DNA of 64,000 nucleotides, from contig NZ_CP009922.3 in assembly GCF_000993785.3 (NCBI RefSeq), positions 3,410,001 through 3,474,000 on the forward strand. Direction: 5' to 3'. The notes beneath the pieces were generated by a model. It did not search any database, was not told the DNA's origin, and saw nothing but the letters and a program-made list of their open reading frames with translations. This document shows, in pieces, positions 54,501-62,282 of the stretch; within the stretch, counting starts at the first letter, position 1; every line of letters begins with the position of its first letter. The DNA is from Streptomyces xiamenensis. GTDB taxonomy: Bacteria > Actinomycetota > Actinomycetes > Streptomycetales > Streptomycetaceae. Position numbers and translations under genes: made by a program.

Positions 54501-54717
54501 CGTCGAACACAATGAACTGATGATCGATGGCACGGAAGTGACCTGGCGCTACCCGGCGGACGGGGCGGACCCACGGGTCCACGCCTCCACCGTCGAGGGT
54601 CTGGCGGCCGGTCTCTCCTGGGCCACCGGCCAGTGGCAACGACGCTTCGAGCTGGCGGCACTGCTCGAAGACCCCACACGCTCCGAGGAACTGGCGACCG
54701 CGAGGTGGTTCGACTGA
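51559..54717 (+). CDS. Sacsin/HSP90-like ATPase-domain protein
   Basis: The 1052-residue protein begins with a sacsin-type GHKL ATPase domain. VVELAQNAADAAA carries the catalytic Glu/Asn-Asp motif, GVLVAANTG provides the nucleotide-binding DxG-like region, and GRFGVGFAAVLAVSD is the glycine-rich lid. The remaining ~800 residues are Leu/Ala/Glu-rich, mostly helical, with no recognised domain. Conserved in actinobacteria and of unknown function; a chaperone-like or defence-related role is possible. The GTG start fits a leaderless promoter. Its stop overlaps the start of the lipoprotein gene (TGATG), so the two are translationally coupled. Confidence 0.85.
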   Translation: MTVTHDDPFDTGRLRQTVLNAWSASPARFREDANAEEDLARGGYRDRVVVELAQNAADAAARSGAPGRLRLGLRDGVLVAANTGDPLDAAGVASLSTLRASAKRDGEGEGGDAAATVGRFGVGFAAVLAVSDDPAIVSSTGGVRWSLADSTALARETAGDNPELIAELERRAGGRHAVPLLRLPFPQTPDDPPAVVPEGYDTAVVLPLRDAAAEDLVTRLLDAVDDTLLLALPGLTEVIVETPGGTRSLTHRTFGPYTQITEEPGPAGSAVRSTRWRVATAEGEAAPELLADRPVEERHRPRWAVTWAVPVDAEGAPVPPTSPPVLHAPTPTDEALGLPALLIATFPLEPTRRHVAPGPLTEHLLHEAADLYASLLADWRPVTAGILDLVPGPLARGEIDGALRALLLERLPGTAFLPLAAPPETGEDGTETPQALRPDQAELLERAGAETVAVLAELFPTLLPAGHERRAELRILEVSRVPLGEMIDRLAGVERPAAWWWRLYDSLSGVDPELLSGLPVPLADGRTTIGPRRVLLPVPGTEAAGLGRLGLKITHPDAAHPLLEKLGANPATPRAVLSTPQVRGAVAASADFDLWHEDALPATELAELVLSLVRDADLAPGDEPWLAALALRDEDGELAPAGELVYPDSPFQRLIRPGELAACDAELAARWGEQPLTAVGVQATFALVRATDVVLDPDELEPRDTDFPEPDDAGVLDAVDVWCEDLLDALPQTDLPPVALELVAIRDLELIDEACWPQALSLLARHPWREALTAPVQIRLPDGTVTTARPYTAWWLRGAPVLEGRRPAGLRAADADPLLAGLYEEARVADVDEEILRALGVRTTARALLAEPGGAAELLARLADPERTVTAARLVRLYALLAELDPDEVTLPEELRAVVDDVPQVVHAADAVVADAPDLLPLATGRALLPVPPAGAAALAAVLDVPALSAVLPAAPPEGGVEREVPEVARTLLGAGTPRTYVEHNELMIDGTEVTWRYPADGADPRVHASTVEGLAAGLSWATGQWQRRFELAALLEDPTRSEELATARWFD

Positions 54718-55574
54718 TGCGCCGATGGATGTCCCGCAAGCCCCTGACCGTGCTGGCCGCCTCGGCCGCCACGCTGCTGACCCTGAGCGCCTGCTCGGCG
54801 GCGAACGCCAACGAGGACCGGGAGAACCGGGCGGGCGGGCCCACGACCTCGCGGGACACGGCGGCGGAGCGGGAGTTCTGGACCCCGGAGCCGGGCACCG
54901 ACTGGCAGTGGCAGCTGATCGGCACCGTGGACACCTCGGTGGATGTGCCCGTCTACGACATCGACGGCTTCGACAACTCGGCCGCCGTCGTCGACACGCT
55001 GCACAGCGAGGGCCGCAAGGTCATCTGTTACATCAGCGTGGGCTCCTGGGAGGACTGGCGCCCCGACGCCGGCGACTTCCCCGACAGCGTGATCGGCAAC
55101 CCGCTGGACGAGTGGGAGGGCGAGCAGTGGCTGGACGTCCGTCAGCTGGACACGCTGCGCCCGCTGATGGCTGCCCGCTTCGACATGTGCGCGGACAAGG
55201 GCTTCGACGCCGTCGAGCCGGACAACATGGACGGCTACATCAACGATCCCGGCTTCCCGCTCACGAAGGAGGACCAGGTCGCGTACAACCTGATGATCTC
55301 CGAGCTGGCCCATGAGCGGGGCCTGTCGGTCGGCCTGAAGAACGGCGTGGACCAGGTCCCCGAGCTGGTGGACGCGTTCGACTTCGCCGTCAACGAGGAG
55401 TGCGCGTACTACAAGGAGTGCGGCAAGGTCAGCCCCTTCATCGAGGCGGGCAAGGCGGTCTTCCACGTCGAGTACGAGATGACGACCGAGGAGTTCTGCC
55501 CGGTCACCCAGCCGCTGGGCTTCAGCTCCCTCCAGAAGAACTGGGACCTGGACGCCTGGCGCGCCACCTGCTGA
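54717..55574 (+). CDS. GH114-like (endo-alpha-1,4-polygalactosaminidase family) lipoprotein
   Basis: This 285-residue protein has a lipoprotein signal (lipobox LSAC, Cys 26) and a GH114-type TIM-barrel domain (about 60-285). Family marks are VPVYDIDGFDNSAAVVDTLHSEGRKVICYISVGSWEDWRPD and GFDAVEPDNMDGYIND with candidate acidic catalytic residues, then LKNGVDQVPELVDAFDFAVNEECAYYKEC with a Cys pair. The family includes enzymes that cleave galactosaminogalactan-type polymers; the substrate here is unknown. The ATG overlaps the upstream stop. Confidence 0.88.
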   Translation: MRRWMSRKPLTVLAASAATLLTLSACSAANANEDRENRAGGPTTSRDTAAEREFWTPEPGTDWQWQLIGTVDTSVDVPVYDIDGFDNSAAVVDTLHSEGRKVICYISVGSWEDWRPDAGDFPDSVIGNPLDEWEGEQWLDVRQLDTLRPLMAARFDMCADKGFDAVEPDNMDGYINDPGFPLTKEDQVAYNLMISELAHERGLSVGLKNGVDQVPELVDAFDFAVNEECAYYKECGKVSPFIEAGKAVFHVEYEMTTEEFCPVTQPLGFSSLQKNWDLDAWRATC

Positions 55575-55616
55575 GCCGGGCCCGCCCGGCCGTTCCCCCG
55601 CTGCCCCGCCCTGCGG

Positions 55617-56432
55617 TCACCCGTACGGCGGGGCAGCGCCGTACGGTCCGCCGTACGGCGCCCGTTCCGCCGCGAAGCGGGACGGCGGGACGCCGAAGGT
55701 ACGGGTGAAGGCCGCCGTGAACGCGGCGGGGGTGGCGTATCCGAGCCGCCCCGCGACCTCGGTGACCGAGGCGGTGGCCAGCAGCGGCACCGCCGTCAGC
55801 ATCCGCGCGCGGGCCCGCCACACGGCCGGGCTGTCGCCGGTCTCGGCCCGGAACCGGCGGGTGAGGGCCCGCTCGCTCATCGCCGCCCGCGCCGCCCACT
55901 CCGCGTTGCTGACGCCGGTGTCAGGAGCGGCCAGATACGCCCGGCACAGCGCCGCCAGCGCGGCCGAGGCCGGAATCCGCACCTGGAACGGGAGCGGGCG
56001 CAGCGCCGCGATCTCGTGCAGCAGCAGCGCGATCACGCACCCCGCCCGCCCCGAGCGGTCGTAATCGGCGGGGAACCCGGTGGCGGTCAGCAGCAGTTCG
56101 CGCAGCAGCGGCGGCACGTCCACCACCCGGCAGGCCACGGGCCACCAGGGGACGGCGCGCGGCTCGACGTACAGGCTCCCGGTGCTCACCCCGAGCATCC
56201 GCACCCGGTGCCGGGTGGCCGCCGGGATCAGGACGGCGCGCTGCGGCGGCACGGTCCAGGTGCCCTCGGCGGTGTCCACGATCATGACCCCGGTGGCGCC
56301 GTACAGGAACTGCGCCCGCCGGTGCTCGTGCCAGTCCAGGACGTGCCCGGGCGGATAGTCGGTGCCGATCGGCAGGACGTCCCGGTCCAGGTGGTCGACG
56401 TCGGCCAGCGCGATGTTCCTCACCCGGGTCAC
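55617..56432 (-). CDS. AraC-family transcriptional regulator
   Basis: The 271-residue product has an N-terminal cupin-like sensor (about 1-110: YPPGHVLDWHEHRRAQFLYGATGVMIVDTAEGTWTVPPQRAVLIP) and a C-terminal AraC helix-turn-helix pair (about 165-260: WAARAAMSERALTRRFRAETGDSPAVWR and EVAGRLGYATPAAFTAAFTRTFGVPPSRF). The GTG at 56432 is preferred. It is divergent from a TauE/SafE permease gene (87-base gap) and may control it. Confidence 0.9.
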   Translation of the reverse strand: MTRVRNIALADVDHLDRDVLPIGTDYPPGHVLDWHEHRRAQFLYGATGVMIVDTAEGTWTVPPQRAVLIPAATRHRVRMLGVSTGSLYVEPRAVPWWPVACRVVDVPPLLRELLLTATGFPADYDRSGRAGCVIALLLHEIAALRPLPFQVRIPASAALAALCRAYLAAPDTGVSNAEWAARAAMSERALTRRFRAETGDSPAVWRARARMLTAVPLLATASVTEVAGRLGYATPAAFTAAFTRTFGVPPSRFAAERAPYGGPYGAAPPYG

Positions 56433-56518
56433 CCTAGGACGCCTCCTGGCCGGAACGCGAAGGTACGGTGCCGACCATCGCATGCGGGACGCACCGTCCC
56501 CTTGATGGGCTGGTCCGC

Positions 56519-57340
56519 GTGGACTTCATGGCTCTGCTCGGCATCGGGCTGCTCACCGGCGTGACGACGGCACTGTTCGGATTCGGCGGCGGCTTCGTCG
56601 CCGTCCCGGTCGTGGTGTGGGCGGACGCCGCCCTCGGACCGGACGCGATGCGGGTGGCGGTGGCCACCTCCGCCCTGGTGATGGTGGTGAACGCGGGATT
56701 CGCGACCGCCGTCACCCCGCGCCGCACCCTGGCCGCGCTGCGCGGCGGCGGACCACTGCTGGCACTGCTGGCGGCCGGGGCGGCGGCCGGCGCGTTCGCC
56801 GTGCGGTACGCCCCGGCCGGGCCGGTGCGCTGGGCCTTCCTCGGCTACCTCGCCCTCACCATCGCCGACCTGGCGCTGCGCCCCGGCTTCCTGCGCCCGC
56901 ACCCCCGTCCCCGTCCCCGACCTCTGGCGGACACCACCGCGCCCGCCCGTGGCCCGCTGCCCGCCGCCCTCGGCCTGCCGATCGGCGCCGTGGCGGCCTT
57001 CCTCGGCGTGGGCGGCAGCGTGCTGACCGTCCCCGCGATGCGGCGGGCCGGACACCCGATGCGGCTGGCCACCGTGCTGGCCAACCCGCTCACCCTCGTC
57101 ATGACGCTGCCGGCCACCGCCGTCTCGCTGGGCGGCACCGTGGACAGCGCCGCCGCGCAGGCGCACGCCCAACTGGTGGGCCTCGTCGACCTGCGCGCCG
57201 CCGGGGCCCTGCTGCTCGGCGCGCTCCCGGTCATCGCCCTGCTGCGCCGTCGCCCGCCCCACATCCCCGACCGCGCCCACGCCTGGGCGTACCTGGCCCT
57301 GCTGTGCGTGATGACGGCCGCGATGGCGTTCGCCGGCTAG
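56519..57340 (+). CDS. TauE/SafE-family permease
   Basis: The 273-residue membrane protein has about eight hydrophobic segments and the TSUP family pattern: LGIGLLTGVTTALFGFGGGFVAVPVVV at the N-terminus, ATSALVMVVNAG, GLPIGAVAAFLGVGGSVLTVPAM in the second half. The family exports sulfite, sulfoacetate or organosulfonates in some cases; substrate here is unknown. GTG 56519 or ATG 56528 could be the start. Confidence 0.85.
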   Translation: MDFMALLGIGLLTGVTTALFGFGGGFVAVPVVVWADAALGPDAMRVAVATSALVMVVNAGFATAVTPRRTLAALRGGGPLLALLAAGAAAGAFAVRYAPAGPVRWAFLGYLALTIADLALRPGFLRPHPRPRPRPLADTTAPARGPLPAALGLPIGAVAAFLGVGGSVLTVPAMRRAGHPMRLATVLANPLTLVMTLPATAVSLGGTVDSAAAQAHAQLVGLVDLRAAGALLLGALPVIALLRRRPPHIPDRAHAWAYLALLCVMTAAMAFAG

Positions 57341-57362
57341 GGCCCTGACCGCGCCGGTGGGG

Positions 57363-58199
57363 TCAGCCGCCCAGGAACGGGACGAGGCTCGGTGCGAGCT
57401 TCTTGGGTGCCATGACCACCGCCCCGTGGTTGAGGCCGTCGAGCGTGCGGTGCTCGGCGTGGGGCAGCACCTCGGTGAGTGCCCGCGCGGCCCGGTGGAA
57501 ACCCTCGGGGCTCTTGCCGCCCGTGAGCACCAGGGTCCGGGAGGGCACCGACGACCACTCGTCGGCGTTCAGCGGCTCGCCCCGCTGGGTGTCGCCCATC
57601 ACGGCGATGTCGTACGGCAGGGTGGGGGCGAGCGCGGTGAGGCCGGACCACACGCCGGGCATCAGCCGCATCGAGGCGACGAGGAGCCCCGGCATGCCCT
57701 GGGCCTTGGTCATGAAGAGCTTCACCGCCTCCCCGCGCCGGTCCTCGGCGAGCAGCGCGTCGATCCGACCGGCGAAGTCCGCCGGCGGGCCGAAGGCGTC
57801 GCCGTCGACCGCGAACGGCGGCTCGTAGAGCGCCAGCCGGGGGATGTCCAGACCGGCCGCCGCGGCGCGCAGGGCCAGCACGGCGCCGGAGGAACTGCCG
57901 AACACCGCGGCCGACCCGCCGCAGTGCTCCAGCAGCGCCGCGATGTCCTCGATCTCGCGCTCGACCGCGTACCGCGCGCCGTCACCGCTCGCCCCGCGGC
58001 CCCGGCGGTCGTAGTTGATGACGGTGAAGTGCCGGGCCAGCAGCCCGGCGAGCTTGGCGCTGTCGGACCGGTCGGCCAGTGCCGAGGCCACCAGGATCAC
58101 CGCTGGTCCGCTGCCGGACCGCTGGAACGCGATCGTGGTGCCGTCGGCCGAAACGACGGCCGATTCCGTACGGGCCGTGTTCTCACTCGTCGCGGACAC
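57363..58199 (-). CDS. Alpha/beta-hydrolase
   Basis: The 278-residue alpha/beta-hydrolase has the oxyanion region SGSGPAVILVASALADRSDS, RRGRGASGD, nucleophile elbow GSSSGA (Ser in VFGSSSGAV), the acid near LTGGKSPEGFHR, and a C-terminal catalytic His in LDGLNHGAVVMAPKKL. GTG start after GGGGAG. Substrate not predictable. Confidence 0.88.
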   Translation of the reverse strand: MSATSENTARTESAVVSADGTTIAFQRSGSGPAVILVASALADRSDSAKLAGLLARHFTVINYDRRGRGASGDGARYAVEREIEDIAALLEHCGGSAAVFGSSSGAVLALRAAAAGLDIPRLALYEPPFAVDGDAFGPPADFAGRIDALLAEDRRGEAVKLFMTKAQGMPGLLVASMRLMPGVWSGLTALAPTLPYDIAVMGDTQRGEPLNADEWSSVPSRTLVLTGGKSPEGFHRAARALTEVLPHAEHRTLDGLNHGAVVMAPKKLAPSLVPFLGG

Positions 58200-58314
58200 G
58201 TTCGTCAACTCCCCTGGTCGTGGCGGCACGTGCCGCCGGAGGGTGGACCGGGGCGGGGCGCGGAACTCATCGGTCCGCCCGCTCCCTCGTGGGCGGGCCG
58301 GGCCCGCCCACGAC

Positions 58315-58349
58315 GAGGCCCCCGCCGGCGTGCTGCCGGCGGGGGCCTC
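58315..58349 (-). terminator. Strong hairpin terminator
   Basis: Perfect 15-base stem (GAGGCCCCCGCCGGC with GCCGGCGGGGGCCTC) with a five-base loop. It lies downstream of the P-type ATPase gene and upstream of the alpha/beta-hydrolase gene, both on the minus strand. Confidence 0.75.
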
Positions 58350-58379
58350 GGGGTGCGGAGAGGGAAGGGATACGTGGGC

Positions 58380-60881
58380 TCAGCCGGCCGGCTGGGCCTG
58401 CGGCTCCTTCTCCTCCTCCATCATCGACTTCGGCAGGTCGGGGACCGTCTTCGGGGCGATCCGCGCCGCCACCTCCAGCAGCACACCGGCGCCCACCGCC
58501 ATGCCCACGGCCGTCAGCGGCATCTGGGTGCCGACCAGTTGCAGCTCGAAGAAGTCCTGGGCGAACGGGATGCTGATCGCCAGCAGGAAGCCGGTGCCCA
58601 TCGTGACGATCAGGCCGACCCGCCACCAGGTGAGCGGCCGGGCGATGATCGTCAGCACCCACAGCGCGATCAGGAACAGTGTCAGCGTCGCCGCCGTGGT
58701 CTCCGCCTCACGGGTCGCGGCCGTGGCCCCGTAGTGGGCCCTGGCCAGCAGATACGTGCCGAAGGTGGCGGCACCGGCCAGCAGACCGAAGGGGACGGCC
58801 AGTCTGAGCACCCTGCGCACGAAGTACGGGCGGGCCCGCTCCTTGTTCGGCGCCAGCGCCAGGAAGAACGCCGGGGTGCCGATGGTCAGCGCCGACAGCA
58901 GTGTGGAGTGGCGCGGCAGGAACGGGTACGGCACCTGCGCCGCGATCACCGCGAACGCCATGAACACCGAGTAGACCGTCTTCGTCAGGAAGAGGTTCGC
59001 GACCCGCTCGATGTTGCCGATGACCCGGCGTCCCTCGGCCACCACGTCCGGCAGGGTCGCGAAGCTGTTGTTCAGCAGCACGATCTGCGCGACCGCGCGG
59101 GTGGCCTCCGAGCCCGAGCCCATCGAGACACCGATGTCGGCGTCCTTCAGAGCGAGCACGTCGTTCACGCCGTCGCCCGTCATCGCCACGTTGTGGCCCT
59201 TGGACTGGAGCGCGCCGACCATCTCCCGCTTCTGCTGCGGGGAGACCCGGCCGAAGACGGCGCCGCCCTCGACGGCCTCCGCCATCTGTTCCCGCTCCTG
59301 CGGCAGCTGCCGGGCGTCCACCGGGGCGTCCGCGCCGGGCAGCCCCAGCTTTCCGGCGACCGCGCCCACCGACACGGCGTTGTCCCCGGAGATGACCTTG
59401 GCGTCCACGCCCTGTTCGGCGAAGTACCGCAGGGTGTCGGGGGCCTCGCGGCGCAGCCGCTGCTCCAGGATCACCAGCGCGGCCGGGGTCAGCGACTCCG
59501 GTGCCGCCGAGGCCCGGACGTCCTCCAGCCGGCCCTCGGCGCGGGCCAGCAGCAGCACCCGCAGCCCCTGGGTGTTCAGCTCGTCGACGGCGGCCAGCTG
59601 CGGGTCGCCGGGGGGCAGCAGGACGTCGGGGGCGCCCAGCAGCCAGGTGTGGCGCGCGCCGTCCGGCTCGGTCAGCTCCGCGCCGCTGTACTTGCGGGCG
59701 GAGGAGAAGGGCAGTGTCTCGCCGTGCCGCCAGCCGTCCCCGGCGCTGTCCGCCGGGTAGGCGTCGATGATCGCGGCGAGCGAGGCGTTCGGGCGCGGGT
59801 CGCTGGCGCCGAGCGTGGCCAGCACGCCGCGTGCGTAGGTCTCGTCCCGGCCGCCGTCCAGCACCCGCAGGTCGGTGACGTCCATGCCGCCCTCGGTGAG
59901 GGTGCCGGTCTTGTCCAGGCACACCACATCGACGCGGGCCAGGCCCTCGATGGCGGGCAGTTCCTGCACCAGGCACTGCTTGCGGCCCAGCCGGATCACG
60001 CCGATCGCGAAGGCGACGGAGGTGATGAGCACGAGGCCCTCGGGCACCATCACCACGATGCCGGCCACGGTGCGGCGGATCGCCTCGAAGGTGTCGGCCC
60101 GCTCCACCAGCAGCTGGCTGATCATCAGGCCGATGGAGGCCGGGATCATCAGCATGATGCAGAACTTGAGGATCTTGGCGATGCCGTTGCGCAGCTCGGA
60201 GTTGACCAGCGTGAAGCGGGACGCCTCCTCGGCGAGCTGGGCCGCGTACGCCTCCCGTCCCACCTTGGTGGCGGTGAACGCGCCGCCGCCGGCCACCACG
60301 AAGCTGCCGGACATCACGGTGTCGCCCGGCTGCTTGACCACCGGGTCGGCCTCGCCGGTCAGCAGCGACTCGTCGATCTCCAGGCCGTCCGACTCGGTGA
60401 CCACACCGTCGACCACGACCTTGTCGCCGGGGCCGAGCTCGATGAGGTCGCCCAGCACGATCTCGGCGTTGGCGACCTCCTTGGCCGCGCCGTCGCGCCG
60501 GACGGTGGGCCGGGACTCTCCGATGACCGCCAGGCTGTCGAGCGTCTTCTTGGCGCGCAGCTCCTGGATGATGCCGATCAGCGCGTTGAAGAGGACGACG
60601 CCGCCGAACAGGCCGTCCTTGAGCGGTCCGACCACCAGGATGACGGCGAACAGCACGCCCATGATGGCGTTGAAGAGTGTGAATACATTGCCGCGGATGA
60701 TCTCGCCGACGGATCGTGACGCCCGTACCGGTACGTCGTTGACCTCGCCGCGCGCGACCCGCTCGGCGACCTCGGCGCTGGTCAGACCGGTGTGCCGGTC
60801 CGTGCCTCCTGGCCCCCCACCCGGCTGGTCGTCCGCGATTCGCGTGACGGGAGTACGGCCCCCGCCTGCCCCTTGACTCAT
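58380..60881 (-). CDS. CtpE-like P-type cation ATPase
   Basis: This 833-residue P-type ATPase has an N-terminal actuator region (TGEADPV), about ten membrane segments, the phosphorylation motif DKTGTLTEGGMD, and MTGDGVNDVLALKDADIG in the P domain. The N-terminal segment RASRSVGEIIRGNVFTLFNAIMGVLFAVILVVGPLKDGLFG is characteristic of CtpE, a mycobacterial Ca2+ transporter. Ca2+ or Mg2+ is a plausible substrate. The ATG at 60881 is preferred over upstream in-frame positions. A DUF2530 gene lies 13 bases upstream on the same strand. Confidence 0.92.
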   Translation of the reverse strand: MSQGAGGGRTPVTRIADDQPGGGPGGTDRHTGLTSAEVAERVARGEVNDVPVRASRSVGEIIRGNVFTLFNAIMGVLFAVILVVGPLKDGLFGGVVLFNALIGIIQELRAKKTLDSLAVIGESRPTVRRDGAAKEVANAEIVLGDLIELGPGDKVVVDGVVTESDGLEIDESLLTGEADPVVKQPGDTVMSGSFVVAGGGAFTATKVGREAYAAQLAEEASRFTLVNSELRNGIAKILKFCIMLMIPASIGLMISQLLVERADTFEAIRRTVAGIVVMVPEGLVLITSVAFAIGVIRLGRKQCLVQELPAIEGLARVDVVCLDKTGTLTEGGMDVTDLRVLDGGRDETYARGVLATLGASDPRPNASLAAIIDAYPADSAGDGWRHGETLPFSSARKYSGAELTEPDGARHTWLLGAPDVLLPPGDPQLAAVDELNTQGLRVLLLARAEGRLEDVRASAAPESLTPAALVILEQRLRREAPDTLRYFAEQGVDAKVISGDNAVSVGAVAGKLGLPGADAPVDARQLPQEREQMAEAVEGGAVFGRVSPQQKREMVGALQSKGHNVAMTGDGVNDVLALKDADIGVSMGSGSEATRAVAQIVLLNNSFATLPDVVAEGRRVIGNIERVANLFLTKTVYSVFMAFAVIAAQVPYPFLPRHSTLLSALTIGTPAFFLALAPNKERARPYFVRRVLRLAVPFGLLAGAATFGTYLLARAHYGATAATREAETTAATLTLFLIALWVLTIIARPLTWWRVGLIVTMGTGFLLAISIPFAQDFFELQLVGTQMPLTAVGMAVGAGVLLEVAARIAPKTVPDLPKSMMEEEKEPQAQPAG

Positions 60882-60894
60882 GGCTTCCGTCCCT

Positions 60895-61209
60895 CTAAGG
60901 GGCGGGCTGCTCACTGGGCCCGCCATCGGCGGACGGTCCGTGCGCGTCCCGGCCGCTGTTCCGGGCAGCGTACAGGGCGGCTTCGCGCCTCCGTACGATC
61001 CACAGACCCAGCAGTCCCAGACCGGTTCCGGCCAGGCAGGTCCACACCCACCACGTGTGATCGTGGTCGCTGAACCAGCTGTAGAAGGGGACCTGGACCA
61101 CGAAGAGGGCGCCCCAGATGAGGGTGCCGACCGTGATGGTCGCCACCACATTGCCCTCCAGCGGCTCCGGTGCCACCCGTTTGCCGTCGGTCCAATCGCC
61201 CAGCCGCAT
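60895..61209 (-). CDS. DUF2530 membrane protein
   Basis: The 104-residue product has two membrane segments (ATITVGTLIWGALFVVQVPFY and WWVWTCLAGTGLGLLGLWIV) and an Arg/Glu-rich cytoplasmic tail. DUF2530 proteins are common in actinobacteria and have no known function. It probably shares a transcript with the downstream P-type ATPase gene. Confidence 0.88.
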   Translation of the reverse strand: MRLGDWTDGKRVAPEPLEGNVVATITVGTLIWGALFVVQVPFYSWFSDHDHTWWVWTCLAGTGLGLLGLWIVRRREAALYAARNSGRDAHGPSADGGPSEQPAP

Positions 61210-61225
61210 GCCGTGCCTTCCCGTC

Positions 61226-61552
61226 CTATCCCGTCCCGTCCCCGAGGTAGCGGTGCTCAGCGTAACCGGGGGCGGTGACGCGGCGGGATGAGGTGGTCCC
61301 CCCGGGACTGTGTGGTGGACCCTCTCCCGGACCCGGTCCGGTCGGCACTCCCCTGGCGAGCAGGGCGCTGCGCTGGACGCAGGAGTGGAACCGTTCGTCG
61401 AAGTCCTCGCGGGCGAGTATCCGCAGCACGTAGTCCTGGAGCGGGAGTCCGCGCCGGGCGGCGTGTGCGGTGAGCTGGGCCAGCAGGGCGTCCGCTATCC
61501 GGATGCTGAGGACGGAGGAGGAGGTTCCCGGGACGGGTGTGGGGGATGTCAT
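61226..61552 (-). CDS. Small protein with ribbon-helix-helix-like region
   Basis: This 108-residue protein begins MTSPTPVPGTSSSVLSIRIADALLAQLTAHAARRGLPLQDYVLRILARE, a pattern resembling a CopG/HicB-type ribbon-helix-helix (beta strand SVLSIRI and two short helices). The C-terminal half is Pro/Gly-rich. A small DNA-binding regulator or orphan antitoxin is possible; I see no partner toxin. Confidence 0.68.
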   Translation of the reverse strand: MTSPTPVPGTSSSVLSIRIADALLAQLTAHAARRGLPLQDYVLRILAREDFDERFHSCVQRSALLARGVPTGPGPGEGPPHSPGGTTSSRRVTAPGYAEHRYLGDGTG

Positions 61553-61671
61553 GGGAAATACGGTCCCGGCCGCCCGGCGGCGCGCAACTGCTTTCCGTAC
61601 AGGGTCACTCGAAAGGGTGGTCTTGGGGGGTGTTCCTGGTGCGCGGCGGCGTGGCATGCGCGTATATTTCG

Positions 61672-61684
61672 TTAGGCAAGCTAA
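61672..61684. promoter_or_regulatory. Candidate MarR autoregulatory dyad
   Basis: TTAGGCAAGCTAA is an inverted repeat (TTAG/CTAA arms) just upstream of the MarR-type gene in a locally AT-rich patch. MarR proteins usually bind such dyads near their own start. Confidence 0.45.
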
Positions 61685-61702
61685 TGAGCTATGGTGGTGT
61701 AC

Positions 61703-62149
61703 ATGCCCAACGTGACGCCGGCCGCCCGCGCCGACGATGCCGAAGCGGTCAACACCCTGCGCATCGCCGTCCTGCGGCTCTCCCGCCGCCTGCGCCATCT
61801 GCGGGTGGACCGCACGCTCAGCCTCGCCGAGATGTCGGCCCTGGGCACCCTGGCCCGCTGCGGCGCGATGACCCCGGGCGAGCTGGCCCGCAAGGAGCAC
61901 GTCCAGCCGCCGTCCATGACCCGCATCATCGCCCTGCTCGTGGACCGGGGCCTGGTCCGTCTCGAACCGCACCCCGAGGACCGGCGGCAGAAGCTGGTCG
62001 CCGCCACCGACGAGGCCGAGGCGGTGCTGGAGGCGAGCCGCAGCCAGCGTAACGCCTGGCTGACGCAGCTCGCCGAGGAACTCGACGAGGAGGAGTGGGC
62101 CGCCCTGCGCGAGGCCGCCCCCGTCCTGCACAAGCTCGCGCACCTCTAG
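61703..62149 (+). CDS. MarR-family transcriptional regulator
   Basis: The 148-residue product has the MarR winged-helix core: LRIAVLRLSRRLRHLRVDRTLSLAEMSALGTLARCGAMTPGELARKEHVQPPSMTRIIALLVDRGLVRLEPHPEDRRQKLVAAT. The ATG at 61703 is favoured because GGTGGTG lies just upstream; an ATG at 61691 is in frame. It lies upstream of an MFS gene on the same strand and likely controls that exporter. Confidence 0.9.
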   Translation: MPNVTPAARADDAEAVNTLRIAVLRLSRRLRHLRVDRTLSLAEMSALGTLARCGAMTPGELARKEHVQPPSMTRIIALLVDRGLVRLEPHPEDRRQKLVAATDEAEAVLEASRSQRNAWLTQLAEELDEEEWAALREAAPVLHKLAHL

Positions 62150-62282
62150 CCGGCTCCGCACCGCGTACCGCCGCACGGAGCCACGCACCACCGCACGACA
62201 CCCGCACGACCGCATCACCCGCACGACGCGCACGAACCGCACGAACCGCACCACTGGCACCACCGCACAAAGGAGTGTCCTC

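Noticed and set aside
51496..54639. 1047-codon minus-strand frame opposite the sacsin-like gene
   Set aside because: Repetitive Arg/Gln/Gly translation without domains; the plus frame carries the GHKL motifs.
57357..60719. 1120-codon plus-strand open frame opposite the P-type ATPase
   Set aside because: Antisense shadow: low-complexity Gly/His/Arg/Gln translation, no domains, and the minus-strand ATPase has every catalytic motif.
61672..61690. Iron box (DmdR/IdeR) before the MarR gene
   Set aside because: TTAGGCAAGCTAA has TTAG/CTAA arms, but alignment to the 19-base iron-box consensus is poor; a MarR dyad explains it better.
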